In this document: piece after piece, positions 52,716 to 62,892 of the stretch
How positions within the stretch are numbered: the first letter of the stretch is position 1
How the letters are laid out: the number at the start of each line of letters is the position of its first letter
Assembly: GCF_023065955.2 (NCBI RefSeq)
Contig: NW_026623089.1
Location: 30,224,767 to 30,288,766 of the forward strand
From: Ursus arctos
Taxonomy: Eukaryota > Chordata > Mammalia > Carnivora > Ursidae
Reading direction: 5' to 3'
Length of the DNA: 64,000 nt
Made by a program: the position numbers and the translations under genes
The notes under the pieces: model-generated
The model's input: the letters and a program-made list of their open reading frames with translations, nothing else
Database searches by the model: none
Told to the model about the DNA's origin: nothing

Positions 52716-53390
52716 CCTATGGTTCCCAAGGCCAGAGAGCCTAAAACACTTCCAAAGCATCACCTTCCTATCATCATTTCATTCCTGCTTTGACTCCCAG
52801 GACGCTTAGGGTTAAAACAACGTTTAAGAACAGTACTATTCCAAACTAGGTTTCTGATATGATTATGCCCTTATTTTCTCTATAACGTGATAATTTATTT
52901 TAATAGTCCTCTTGTACACATGAGGTTTTCCTAAGGTGCCTCAAAATAAAAGCAAAAAATAAAATTTTCATACACCCCACTACTATAAGGTGCCCTACTC
53001 TCATAGAAATAAATACATAAATACATGACACTTGTATTTTTGACATTCTGTGTTAAGAAAGAAAATCCCAGTGGGAAATGTAATGGAGAATTGATAATGA
53101 GGTTGAATTAATGGTAGGGACAATAATTATGGGGTTTCTGATTGTAGGGTTGTTGAAAGTTATAGGGAGACAAATTTCAGGAAACCCTTCTAACAGAGCG
53201 TGCAAAGATGGAATGGATTGCCTTTGGAGGTGATGAGTTCCACAACCCTGGGAGTATATGAGTGGAAACTGTTGATGTGGCCTAAAAGGATTCAGCTTTG
53301 GAGCCGTGGGTGGACCATGTGACCTTCAGAGCCTCTTGACCATAAAATTCCATTACATTAAATTCCTCTTTTTCACCGGAACACATTTCC
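52716..53390. other. Intronic stretch; nothing supported
   Basis: AT-rich sequence with a short ATAAATACATAAATACAT tract near 53010. No feature recognised. Confidence 0.4.
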
Positions 53391-53594
53391 TCTTCTTTTT
53401 TTTTTTTTTTTAAAGATTTTATTTATTTATTTATGGGGGCGGGGTGCAGAGGGAGAAGGAGAGAGAGAATCCCAAGTAGACACTGCGCTGGGTGCAGAGC
53501 TGGACATGGTGCTTGATCCCACGACCCTGAGATCACAACCTGAGCTGAAATCAAGAGTTAAACACTTAATGGGCTGAGCCACTCAGGCGCCCCG
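53391..53594 (-). mobile_element. CAN SINE, minus strand
   Basis: Poly-T, AAAGATTTTATTTATTTATT, body, GAGATCACAACCTGAGCTGA and head GAGCCACTCAGGCGCCCC. GGAACACATTT is repeated on both sides. Confidence 0.95.
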
Positions 53595-54020
53595 GGAACA
53601 CATTTTTATTGTGACTCTAGTCTTTCTCCTTCAACAGGTCTCCCTGGGGCTCTAACTTTCCTCTGAAGAAATATTGGTCATGTTCCTACTATGACCTCAG
53701 CAGAAAATAGCAGGAAAAAAAGACCTCAAGTTATAATCTATGTAATCCTTTAAAGGATAAAGCTCCCAGCATATTTGTATATATATATATATTTTCTTAA
53801 CATTGAGGTACCCTTTGAAAAAACATGATTACTTGGTAAGACATTCACTGAGACCATTTGAAATTTAGGTTAAATTTTAGACCATTTAAAACTTAAAATC
53901 TTAAAGATCAAAAGCTTTAGAGAGCAGAGCTGGTAATAAGTTTCCAGAATAATTCCAGAAACTTAGAGTAAATGGGGTTATAGGTAGTCAGTTACACTTC
54001 TTTTGCTGGTATGTTATTTA
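53595..54020. other. Intronic stretch; nothing supported
   Basis: AT-rich, with a (TA)n run at 53777-53791 and repeated ACCATTT(G/A)AAA-type words near 53852-53900. No gene. Confidence 0.4.
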
Positions 54021-54024
54021 AGCA

Positions 54025-54395
54025 AGTGATTCTCAAACTTCCCTGTGTTCAGGAGGACCTGGGGATCTTGTCAGTATGCACATTCTGACTCCGTAGGTCT
54101 GGGTGGGGCCCAAGAGTCAGCATTTCTTTTTTTTTTTTTCTTAAGTTTTGATTTATTTATTCGAGAGAGAGTGAGTGTGTGTGTGAGAGAGAGAGATCAC
54201 AAGCAGGGAGAGGGGCAGAGGGATAAGCAGATTCCCTGCTGAGAAAGGAGCCCGATGCAGGACTTGATTCCAGGACCCTGGGATCATGACCTGAGCTGAA
54301 GGCAGATGCTTAACCAACTGAGCCACCTAGGTGCCCAAGATTCCACATTTCTGACAAGTTCCCAGGTGATGTTGGTGCTGCTGGTCAGGGGTCCA
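54025..54395 (+). mobile_element. MER5A-like element split by a SINE
   Basis: Left part: AAGTGATTCTCAAACTTCCC, CTGGGGATCTTGTCAGTATG, ACTCCGTAGGTCTGGGTGGG. Right part after the SINE: CATTTCTGACAAGTTCCCAG, GTGATGTTGGTGCTGCTGGT. Together these make one MER5A. Confidence 0.8.
54128..54338 (-). mobile_element. CAN SINE inside the MER5A, minus strand
   Basis: T-rich tail, AAGTTTTGATTTATTTATTC, (GT)n/(GA)n, GGGATCATGACCTGAGCTGA and head GAGCCACCTAGGTGCCC. CA(G/C)CATTTCT-type words lie on both sides (left 54118-54127, right near 54345-54352). Confidence 0.94.
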
Positions 54396-55298
54396 CTGGG
54401 CATGTGAGCAAGGGTCTAAGCCACCCTTCCTTTACCAGGTCAGGGGTCATGTCCCTCTGTAGTGCATGGACCATTTTCTCCAGTCTCCACTTTTCTGGAA
54501 GTAGAGGCGCAATCGCATCAGGGTGACTCCTAGATACCTGTCAGTTTAGGTATAAAACTAGGCCAGTGTTTGGTGCTTAGGCTAACAGACTTCAGGGCTG
54601 AGTTCCTGAGTTCTCTTCCTCTGCCCCTACTCACAGATTCTATGTGTGAGCTCTGGCAACTTTTATCTCAGTTTTCCAGATAGAAGTGGTCCTGACATTA
54701 GAGTAGAGTTACACTTCCATCACAATCCTTACTGCTGCTTCATTTGATAGGCCTGCTGGTCATAATTACTATTCCACTAAAAAGTGTTTTGGAGGTTTTA
54801 TTTTATTTCCCACCCCCTCTCCAAATTTGTCAGCTACCTTGAAATTGAGCAGATGTTTTAATTAGAGTCTTTAGTGTGTTGGAGCAGGCAGTTTGCTTCC
54901 CAAGATCTTCATCTGTAAAATGATGGGGTTGGACCAACATGATTTGGAAGGTTTCTTCCAGCCCCCAGCACTGTAATATATCATTATAAGTTTTCCAAGA
55001 AGATGGCAAATTACTCAGAACACTTGAATTGATTCTGTTTAGTTCCAGAAGTCTGCAGTGATATATACCCAGTGCGTAGAACACGGTACTATTGTTCTGG
55101 ATTTTTTTTTTAATTTGTCGGGTGATTATTTTAAAATAAGGAAGTGAGAAAAACCCAGGTACAGCATAGAAATTATTTCCTCTTTTTACTGGAGCTGTAT
55201 TCTTTGTTGCAAATCTCCCTGGAATACAAAAATAGATTGTTAGTCTGTGTGGGAAAGGACTTGTTAGGTGATGCTGAGTTTTATTTCCAAAGTTCTCA
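54396..55298. other. Intronic stretch with a possible MIR core
   Basis: ATCTTCATCTGTAAAATGAT followed by GGTTTCTTCCAGCCCCCAGC at about 54905-54972 looks like the 3' part of a MIR. The rest shows nothing I can support. Confidence 0.4.
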
Positions 55299-55299
55299 T

Positions 55300-55327
55300 T
55301 GTGTGTGTGTGTGTGTGTGTGTGTGTA
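55300..55327. repeat. (GT)n microsatellite
   Basis: Fourteen uninterrupted TG units. Likely polymorphic. Confidence 0.95.
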
Positions 55328-56089
55328 GGGAGAAGGGAAGCACTGAACCTAATTTTCCTGATACTGTTCGGTATTACACTGGAGATCTCACCTGCTTCTT
55401 TATCCGCATTGTTTTTCCTTTGCCTCCCCCATCCCTCCTCATGCTCCTTGTACTTCCGAAGTTCTGATGGTGCCCAAAATTACAGTGTATTTTGCCTTTT
55501 GTTCCCACGGGGAACATTTAGAGGGATATGCCCACATCTGGCCTTCCTTTGTTGATATGAATGTTCTAATCTGAATATTATACTGGAGTTTAGAAGAAAG
55601 ACAGATATTTAAAAATGCTTTCACCTCATCAAATGGATTCCAAAATCTTTTCCTATATTTAAAAAGGAACATTTTTTTTTCTGAGATAAAGTAACATAGG
55701 TTCGTCATAATGTTTAAAAAAATAAGAAGATACCGTAGATTATTGCCAGTTTCCCCTTTTTATAAATAATGTTGCAACATATCTTCCTGCAGCTTTGTGC
55801 CTGAATCTTTGTGAATCTATGGATTTCCCCAGTCTTATCTCTGTAGAGCTCCTGGAGATAGGGTGACATCACTGCTCTGTGCATCTTCCTACTGACTCCC
55901 CATAACCTCTATCCATCCGTGGCCCCTCTTACTACAGTTTGTTGTTGTTGTAATGTAATTTTTTTCCCCGTATGCCTGATTAAATCAATTATTTACATGT
56001 ACAGTTTTTCTTGCAGATACTCATGTGGAGAACTGCCCGCACAGAAAGAGCTAGTAATAACATGAATGCTTTTTTGACAGTCGTTAAGA
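55328..56089. other. Intronic stretch; nothing supported
   Basis: No exon or recognised repeat. TTGTTGTTGTTG tract near 55940. Confidence 0.4.
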
Positions 56090-56240
56090 ATAATGCAGCG
56101 GACACTTTATGTGCATTTGCTCCCTCGCGACCCTGAGTAGGTCGATGGTTTTATTGCCAGTCCTCAGATGAGAAAACCAAGGCTCAGAGAGTGTAAATGA
56201 CTTGCACAAAGACGGAAGCAGCTCTCTTTGGAACTGAGGG
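56090..56240 (-). repeat. MIR fossil, antisense
   Basis: TCAGATGAGAAAACCAAGGC, TCAGAGAGTGTAAATGACTT and GCACAAAGACGGAAGCAGCT follow antisense MIR. Confidence 0.75.
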
Positions 56241-57649
56241 CCTTCAGGCTCTAGAATGCTCTCCACGCGTTGCCTTGCTTTCCCCTAAGTCTCCTCTCGC
56301 TGCCCTTGTATTCCACGTGGAGACAAGAGGAATGAGGAAAGCTTGTGGAAGAAACAGGATCAGGGAGGAGGGAGCTTCCCTGAGTTCTCTAGACCACTTT
56401 GTTTCAGGGCAGGTGTGTGGGCTGCCGTCCCAGACCTACTGAACCAGAATCTCGGGGGGGTTAGTCCCAGGAAGGTGAATTTCCATAAGCCTTGCTTTTG
56501 CTTCTGCTGCAAGCTGTGTTCTGGGGACTCTGTTCCTTGCCTGGTGCCCTGTCCCTCGGCTTTCTGCTTAGAGGAGCAGGCAGCAGCTCAGGCCCTGTGG
56601 GCTGTGATGAGGCGGGTCACGGGGCAGAGGTCCCAGAGGCTTGCAGCTTGGCCACGGCGTGACTCGCTTCCACGTCACAGGGAGCAGCCCTCAGAGAAGG
56701 GGGGAGGGTCAGACCCTTGTAGCAAAGGGGAAGTCACTGCGCCCTCCTTGCTCCTTTGTGCGGTGGCCAGACTGATGGTAAGTCGTTCACTTCTGGGGCT
56801 TCTATGTTTGCCTGCAGAGGCTGTGGGGAGAATCTGAACTTTGGCCTCTTGAAATGGACTATTTTTGATCTGCTGCTGTCCTGCCTCAAGGCCGTGGGTG
56901 TTTGGATCTGTTCTTTCTCTGCTGTGGGTTAGCCACGCTGTACTTGGCTCCTGAAGGCTCCTTAAATGCCCCCTGCTGAGGGAGGCTTTCTTCAGCACAC
57001 TTTTATCCCCTTTCTGCAATAGTCTTTGATTTGGAGAAGAAGGTGCCCAGCTGGGATTGCTGAAATCCATCCTGCTGTTCACCAAAAAGCCACAGCCTGT
57101 CCCAGGGTCCTTGGATTTCCTTGCTAGGTACCCTGACAGCCCTGTAGAATAAGGTAAGTTCACCCTCCTGGCTGAGCCTGCAACAGTTAACAAGGGTGAA
57201 TAGATTTTTGGGACTGTGGAACTTTCCCCCGAGGCCTCTGAGGCCCCCAGGATTAAGAATTTTCCCACAGAGCTGTGAGCCCCAGGTGGCGCAGTACAAT
57301 TGGCCGCTCCTACTTGGTCAGCCACCCAGAGAAGGCTGTCTCCTCCCAGTTCATTAGCTTTTCTGTGGCCCCTAGAGGGAGGTATCTGCAAGTCCCTTTG
57401 TCAGCTGTGGTTGGTCGGTGAGATGCAGTGAAGAGGGAGTGATGAATGTTCAAGTTTCCATTCCTGGGAGAATCTCCTTTGCACCTGTCCTTGTCTCGAC
57501 TTTCTGTCATGCACTGGGATGGAAATACTAGATACAGGAATTTCACTGGTTAGTTTCTTGCCCTGTTCTTTCGGTATTTTTTTTACATCTTGCTTCTCCT
57601 AGGACTGTTGGTAGTAGAGAATACTAGAACTCAGGAGGAACCCGACATA
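56241..57649. other. Intronic GC-richer stretch without recognised repeats
   Basis: About 1.4 kb of higher GC than its surroundings. It contains the longest frame not explained by repeats, a 238-codon minus-strand frame at 56675-57391, and a 164-codon plus-strand frame overlapping it. Neither shows a domain or splice context, so I do not call a gene. Confidence 0.45.
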
Positions 57650-57654
57650 TGTTT

Positions 57655-57810
57655 TACCCATTTCTGTAGACATTATTTCGTTTGGCCCATGAAGTTTTCC
57701 TGTAAGGAAGACCTTATTTTTATGCCCATTTTAAAGATGAGGAAAACAAGGCCTAGGCGGGTTCAGTGACTTGTCCAAGGTCACACAACTGCTTGTCCAT
57801 CCATAAAAGG
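57655..57810 (-). repeat. MIR fossil, antisense
   Basis: GCCCATTTTAAAGATGAGGA, AACAAGGCCTAGGCGGGTTC and GTCCAAGGTCACACAACTGC follow antisense MIR. Confidence 0.85.
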
Positions 57811-57884
57811 ATCAGGGGAAGGGCCTCCAGCCATGCAGTCCAAGGCCTACTCATGGCCTATCTACAAACCACAACCAGCTCTTC

Positions 57885-57989
57885 ATCTGGTACATGTTCA
57901 CTGGGCATCTACTATTTCCAATGCCCTGTGCTGGGATAGAGCAGGGGAAGGGCAGACATAGTCACTGCTGTAATGCCTATGTTCTAGAG
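57885..57989. repeat. L2 3'-end fragment
   Basis: TTCACTGGGCATCTACTATT, ATGCCCTGTGCTGGGATAGA and AATGCCTATGTTCTAGAGC follow the L2 3' end. Confidence 0.65.
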
Positions 57990-58298
57990 CAGTGCTGTCC
58001 AAAAAATGTATAATGTGAATCACATGCGGAATTTAAAGTTTTCTTGTAGCTGCAGGAAAAAAAAAAAAAAAAGGAAACAAGTGAGTTAATTTTAATAATA
58101 TGGTTTACTTAAGCCAATATATCTAAAATATTGTCATTGCAACATATAATCAATATAAATATTATCAATGAGATATTTTACATCTTTTTTTTTTCGTACC
58201 GGGTCTTTGAAGTCTGGTGCGTAGTTTACACTTAGAGAACACATTGCAAATGTTCAGGAGCCACCTGTGGTCAGTGGCTACCATATTGGATGGTGTAG
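57990..58298. mobile_element. DNA-transposon fossil with terminal inverted repeats
   Basis: Begins CAGTGCTGTCCAA and ends TTGGATGGTGTAG, which are imperfect inverted complements. The interior (TTAATTTTAATAATATGGTT, AACATATAATCAATATAAAT, GAGATATTTTACATC) is a familiar non-autonomous mammalian element. I cannot assign the family name safely. An A17 run is internal. Confidence 0.7.
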
Positions 58299-58399
58299 AT
58301 CAAGAAGGGTGCTCACTTTTTGGAGAATGGGGGCCCTGTTAGTTAATATTTAATATGTTGAATGTCATATGTGTTAACAATATGCCTATCCTGGTGTCT

Positions 58400-58475
58400 C
58401 CATTCATTCATATATTTGGTCAGTCAGTCATTCAGAAAGTATTGAATGAGCATCTGTCTGCCAGGTGCTGGCCTG
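58400..58475. repeat. L2 3'-end fragment
   Basis: CATTCATTCATATATTTGGT, TATTGAATGAGCATCTGTCT and GCCAGGTGCTGGCC follow the L2 3' end. Confidence 0.7.
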
Positions 58476-58679
58476 TCTATAATACCTCTTTATCTTTTTG
58501 CTTCCTTTCCTCCCTTTCTATATTTTGTTAGCTGTTCAGCTGTATTCCCAGGCTCCAGAAGTTCAGTGTCCAGTTAAGACAAGATTAGCTTTGATTAATA
58601 AGAGGATTTCTGTCCTTGAAATGACCCGTTTATCATCTGGACCAGTGAGACTGAGCTCTGGGCTACCTAAGTGGAGACA

Positions 58680-58885
58680 ATCAAACCATGGTGCTTATAG
58701 ATACATAAAAGTTATGTTTGTACCAAATATGCATAGAGAGCTTTTTTTCCTGGAAGGATACACAAGAGATTTTTGATAGTAGTTGCTTTTGGGTGGATGG
58801 AAGACTTTGTCTTAGACATTTTGGTGTTTCCCTTTTTCTACCACATTCATGTTTTACTTTCACTTAGGAATTTTAAAAGAGAAAA
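58680..58885 (+). mobile_element. Old LINE-1 3' end, sense (probable)
   Basis: AAGGATACACAAGAGATTTT, AGTAGTTGCTTTTGGGTGGA and an A-rich end resemble the fragment at 19090-19350. Confidence 0.5.
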
Positions 58886-61025
58886 ATAATGGAGTCATGG
58901 AGATTTCAAGGATCTAGAGGAAGAAGTTGGGCTTGTACTTAGCTAATGCAAGTAGGTTGAATTCAGATTAAATTCCTTTATATAAACTCCTAGGCCCTTT
59001 TCTCAGCCTCATGGGACTGATCTTCTGGGTAAGGGGGAGCGATAGGGTATTGGTCTGTTTATTGCTGTGATGTCTGCACCTTCACTCACTCCATATAAGC
59101 TAATGCCTGTTACTTATCATTGAGTCATATTTTTACTCTTGTCAAATCAAATTTGGGTTGATGTCTTCTTTGGGTGCTACAATCTTTATGATAAGAAGTA
59201 AGAGAATATGGGTGTATATTTCACAGACTCTAACACTAACTGCTTTTGCCACCTTGCAAGTCACTTGGGCATATCCGTTCTTGTCCTTTTTAAAAAGCTG
59301 GGAGGAATACAAGTTGACATCTGAGACTCTTACGGCCAGTGAAATTCCATGTGGTTCTACTGTGTGTGGTTTAACATGGCTTACATTGCATTGCTGGGTC
59401 CTAATCTGACAGTTTTCAAAATTTCATCAAGGTATAGTGTTTTATTTCAGCTAACAAGTTCTCCTTCACAATAGAATTTTAAACAGAACCTTAAATGACA
59501 TCATAATAGCTTTCTGTTTATGGACATTAACCCAAGTTAAGTCCTGGGAGAATATAACATGATGCCATTATCTGGGTAGGAATGAAAGAACCCACATATT
59601 TAACATTTTACACGCACTGTTTATTATGGTCTGCGTGTAGGTTTATGAATATGGGTCTATAGGAAGATAGTGGGGCAGGGGAAATGGGGGAAATATGCGT
59701 GACAAAATAGGTCTGTTAATTTCCCTATTATTACAGGATGTTTTGACAGCTTTTCAATTTAGTTTCCACTGCCATTCACATGACTGAGAGTGTGTCTGAG
59801 ATGGCCAAGGAAATAGGATGATTTGTGCTTTATATGACTGTTCATCTGCCTGTTGGAGAAATTACTGAAACCACAGTAGGCTTGTCATATGGACTTTCGA
59901 GAGAAAGAATTCCTAATTTAGCCATTTTGGTATAATTTAGGCAAAGAGTGGTTGATTGGTTTTCTAAGACACCGAGACATGAGCAAAATCAATAATTGAT
60001 AAAGTTGCCTTTTCTGTGGGGAAAAAACACTTGGAGGCTATTTTATTTTCACTGTGTTTGTGTTTTTTAATAAAATACTGGTCTCCGCTGCTGATGTTTT
60101 TTTCATGACAAATAGAATACAAATTCCCCATCACTCACGAGGTGCCCGGTACATGGTGATTGGATGCATGTCCCCCTGTGTGGGAGCATTCATGGATTGT
60201 TGTCCATTTTCCTTACTCTTAGTCCTGTTTTTAATGCTTCCATTGGAGAGAAAGGTATCCCTCTCAGGAGTATCCTTCTTAGGGGCCTGTGCTGCTGGTG
60301 GTATTTGGATCATCAACCATTTCCATGGAGCAGGTTTGTCTTGTGTCCTGTAGTCAGCATGTATCTAAACAGAAACTTTAAGCTGATTTAAAGCAAGACA
60401 GGATTGATAGAGTACATCTTTTTTACCGTGTCCATACTTAAAAATGTACCAGGTATGACGTCCCAACCCACAGAACAATCAGTATGCTGTTGTAGAAACT
60501 AACAATCGGAATTGTTTGCTCCATGGGGGGTATGGGTGGGTCTGTTTGTAGCAGAGATTAAATTGGGTGTGTCCTCTTTAAAGGAGATCATTAAAGTGAA
60601 GAGGTCTGTAGAGTTCAAAAGAGACCTCTAGAATTGGCTTAGTCATTTTGGAAATTCCTTGGTACTTTTTCTTCTGGGTTTATGCCTTCTGCATATGTGT
60701 ATCTTCCCTATCACTCTTACAAGGCTAGACTCATACCAGGTTCTTATTTAGAAGAATGCTGGTTGAGCATACATATTTTGTCTGCCAAGTTGCCAGTTTC
60801 ACAAACAGCCTCCTGGCTCTCTCTCGAACATCTGATAACACAGGAAATAGAGGGGAGGCTGATGATGAAATGAAAGTGCTCTAATTTTAAAATTGGACTA
60901 AATAAGTTTCCTTTTACATGCACAGTTAATGTTTGAGGCCATAGTTGTAGTTAAGACTTGCAGAAAGACAGACACCCGTCAAAGCTAGCAGATAGATGTT
61001 AGCTGCTGACCCATTTTTTTGAGCG
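58886..61025. other. Intronic stretch; little recognised
   Basis: About 2.1 kb with no exon or confident repeat. A diverged MIR may lie at about 59200-59300 (TTGCCACCTTGCAAGTCACT). The 99-codon frame at 60054-60353 has no motif. Confidence 0.4.
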
Positions 61026-61045
61026 TGTAAAATGTGGGGAAACAT
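61026..61045 (+). repeat. 20-bp donor-like block, copied at 62040
   Basis: TGTAAAATGTGGGGAAACAT occurs here in sequence with no visible repeat identity. It occurs again, exactly, inside the SINE at 62040-62059. The preceding bases AGCG here and AGCA there extend the match to 23 of 24. Confidence 0.9.
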
Positions 61046-61449
61046 TTCTGTTGTAGGTTACGGATTTAGCATTCCTGACAGAGTCAACCTGTTATTTCTT
61101 CTGAAACAGATGCCCCCTTTCATTTTCTAGAACTTTCTGAATATCCTTTCTCAAAGGCATGGTGTGTAGCCAGAGGTCTCTGGCTGTAATTGTACACTCA
61201 TTGTTTGGCCCTCCTAATGGGCCCTCCTAAATGTTTATTTTTATTTTCTATTCACTTGGGAATCAGAGTCCCAGAGGTTGTAGAAAGCCTTCATTCAACA
61301 TTGTTTCACCCCAGTTCCTTCCATGGTCTAGGGTGTTCATGTGGTTATAACTTGTCCATACTCTGGAAACTACCTAGTCTCTGATGGAAGAACAGGGACA
61401 GGGAGCTACTGAGATCACCGGATGGAATATTAACATGAGAAAAGGAAAC

Positions 61450-61560
61450 TTTGGGATTATCCGGCCCAAGCCCTTTACTTTAAAATGCACAAAGTAGGAC
61501 CCAGAGGAATTAGAAGACTTACTAATGTTACACAGTTAATAGCAGAGTTGAGACTTTATG
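61450..61560 (-). repeat. MIR/L2-like fossil, antisense
   Basis: TTTAAAATGCACAAAGTAGG, CCCAGAGGAATTAGAAGACT and TTACACAGTTAATAGCAGAG follow antisense MIR. Confidence 0.6.
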
Positions 61561-61562
61561 TT

Positions 61563-61695
61563 TATATTCAACAAATATTTATGGAGCTATGGAGTGCCTG
61601 TCATGGGCCTGGCACTCTGCAAGGTCCTGAGAAGACCTGACGAAAAAGTCAACTGAATACCTGCCCTTGCAAAGTTTATGTGCCTGAAGGAGAGG
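61563..61695. repeat. L2 3'-end fragment
   Basis: TATTCAACAAATATTTATGG, GGGCCTGGCACTCTGCAAGG and CCTGCCCTTGCAAAGTTTAT follow the L2 3' end. Confidence 0.75.
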
Positions 61696-61871
61696 GCCAT
61701 TAAACCACCATTTGTCCCATTAATTACTTAATGCCAGGTATGTCCAGTGTTATGAAGCAGAAGTCTGCTCCTTACGAGTAATAAGGGGACCTGAGATATC
61801 GTAAGGGCCTCTTTGATAGTTCCTCAAAGCATCCATTAAGGAAAGAGTGAGTTTCCGGAGCATCCACCTTG

Positions 61872-61925
61872 GAAAAGAAAAGAAAAGAAAAAAGAAAAGA
61901 AAAGAAAAGAAAAGAAAAGAAAAGG
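61872..61925. repeat. (AAAAG)n microsatellite
   Basis: About ten AAAAG units with one expanded unit, not attached to a visible SINE tail. It lies 36 bp before the next SINE. Confidence 0.93.
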
Positions 61926-61960
61926 TGTGTCTTCCAGGGACGGCAGAAGTTATGCATATG

Positions 61961-62156
61961 TGGGGCGCTGGGGTGGCTCAGTTGGTTAAGCTTTTTGATT
62001 TCGGCTTAGGTCATGATCTCAGGGTCGTGAGACTAAGCATGTAAAATGTGGGGAAACATGGGGCTCTGTGCTGGGCGTGGGGCTTGCTTACGATTCTCTT
62101 TCCCTCTCCCTCTGCTCCTACCCACCCCCCTCTCTCTCTGCCTATCTCTAAAAAAA
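61961..62156 (+). mobile_element. CAN SINE, plus strand, with a 20-bp foreign block
   Basis: TGGGGCGCTGGGGTGGCTCA, GTCATGATCTCAGGGTCGTG, then an interruption at about 62040-62059, then GGGCTCTGTGCTGGGCGTGG and a CT-rich body ending in a short A run. AGTTATGCATATG is perfectly duplicated (61948-61960 and 62157-62169). The interruption replaces the expected CCCCACGT-type bases and matches 61026-61045. Confidence 0.95.
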
Positions 62157-62169
62157 AGTTATGCATATG

Positions 62170-62760
62170 GTTACCTAATGATAACACAGAGCCCAGTTAA
62201 CCATGGCTTTCAGGCAGGGTAGTCATTTTTCTCAGAGTAATGGTTAGACTGTCTAAAATTTTAGAGTAGCTTTATTCAAAACACTCTGTTTTAAAATGAA
62301 CATTTTGCTTCTTTTCTTAAATGTGAAGACAGCAGTGATGTTATGTGTATATATTAATATGTTCCCACAATTTGAAAGTTTCACCTCCTACTTCATCTAA
62401 ATGTGTGTTGGTTAGACGGGTCGGCTAAAGAGAAGTTGGAAATTAAAAAGGATCAATATAAAATTCAGCACAGGGCCCAAGGAAATAATCGAAGAGTTGT
62501 ATGAAACAGAGTGAAGGAGTAAATATTTTAAGAGTAGCATTTGTAGGAAGATCTAGTGGTTTTAGTTGGAGGCAAGCTAAACGTGGTCAACAGAGCAACG
62601 TCACCTTCAAAACCAGTAAATGGCCACATGAAGATTTTTGAACAAGAATATTGGTGTCGGAGGAGAGGCTCCTCTTCTATCCTGTATTAGTCAGCTGACC
62701 TGGAGAAGTGTTTACTCTTTTAATGGGAACATGTACAGATATTCATCCATCTATCCATCC
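62170..62760. other. Intronic stretch; nothing supported
   Basis: No exon or recognised repeat. A short CATC tract (about 62744-62761) precedes an L2 fragment. Confidence 0.4.
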
Positions 62761-62779
62761 ATTTTGTTTACTGTCCCTT

Positions 62780-62892
62780 CAATAGAATGTAGGCCTTAGG
62801 AGAGTGGGGATTCCTTTCACTGCTGTATACCCAGGGTCTCCAGCAGTGCCTCTCACGTAGTAGGCCCTCAGGAAACTGTTGAATGACTGAAT
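62780..62892. repeat. L2 3'-end fragment
   Basis: AGAATGTAGGCCTTAGGAGA, TTCACTGCTGTATACCCAGG, AGCAGTGCCTCTCACGTAGT and GAAACTGTTGAATGACTGAA match the L2 terminal region. Confidence 0.8.

Noticed and set aside
62320..62350. GAAGACAGCAGTGATGTTATG considered as the start of PIK3AP1 exon 3
   Set aside because: After a few codons it no longer resembles BCAP and soon meets a stop. No good donor follows.
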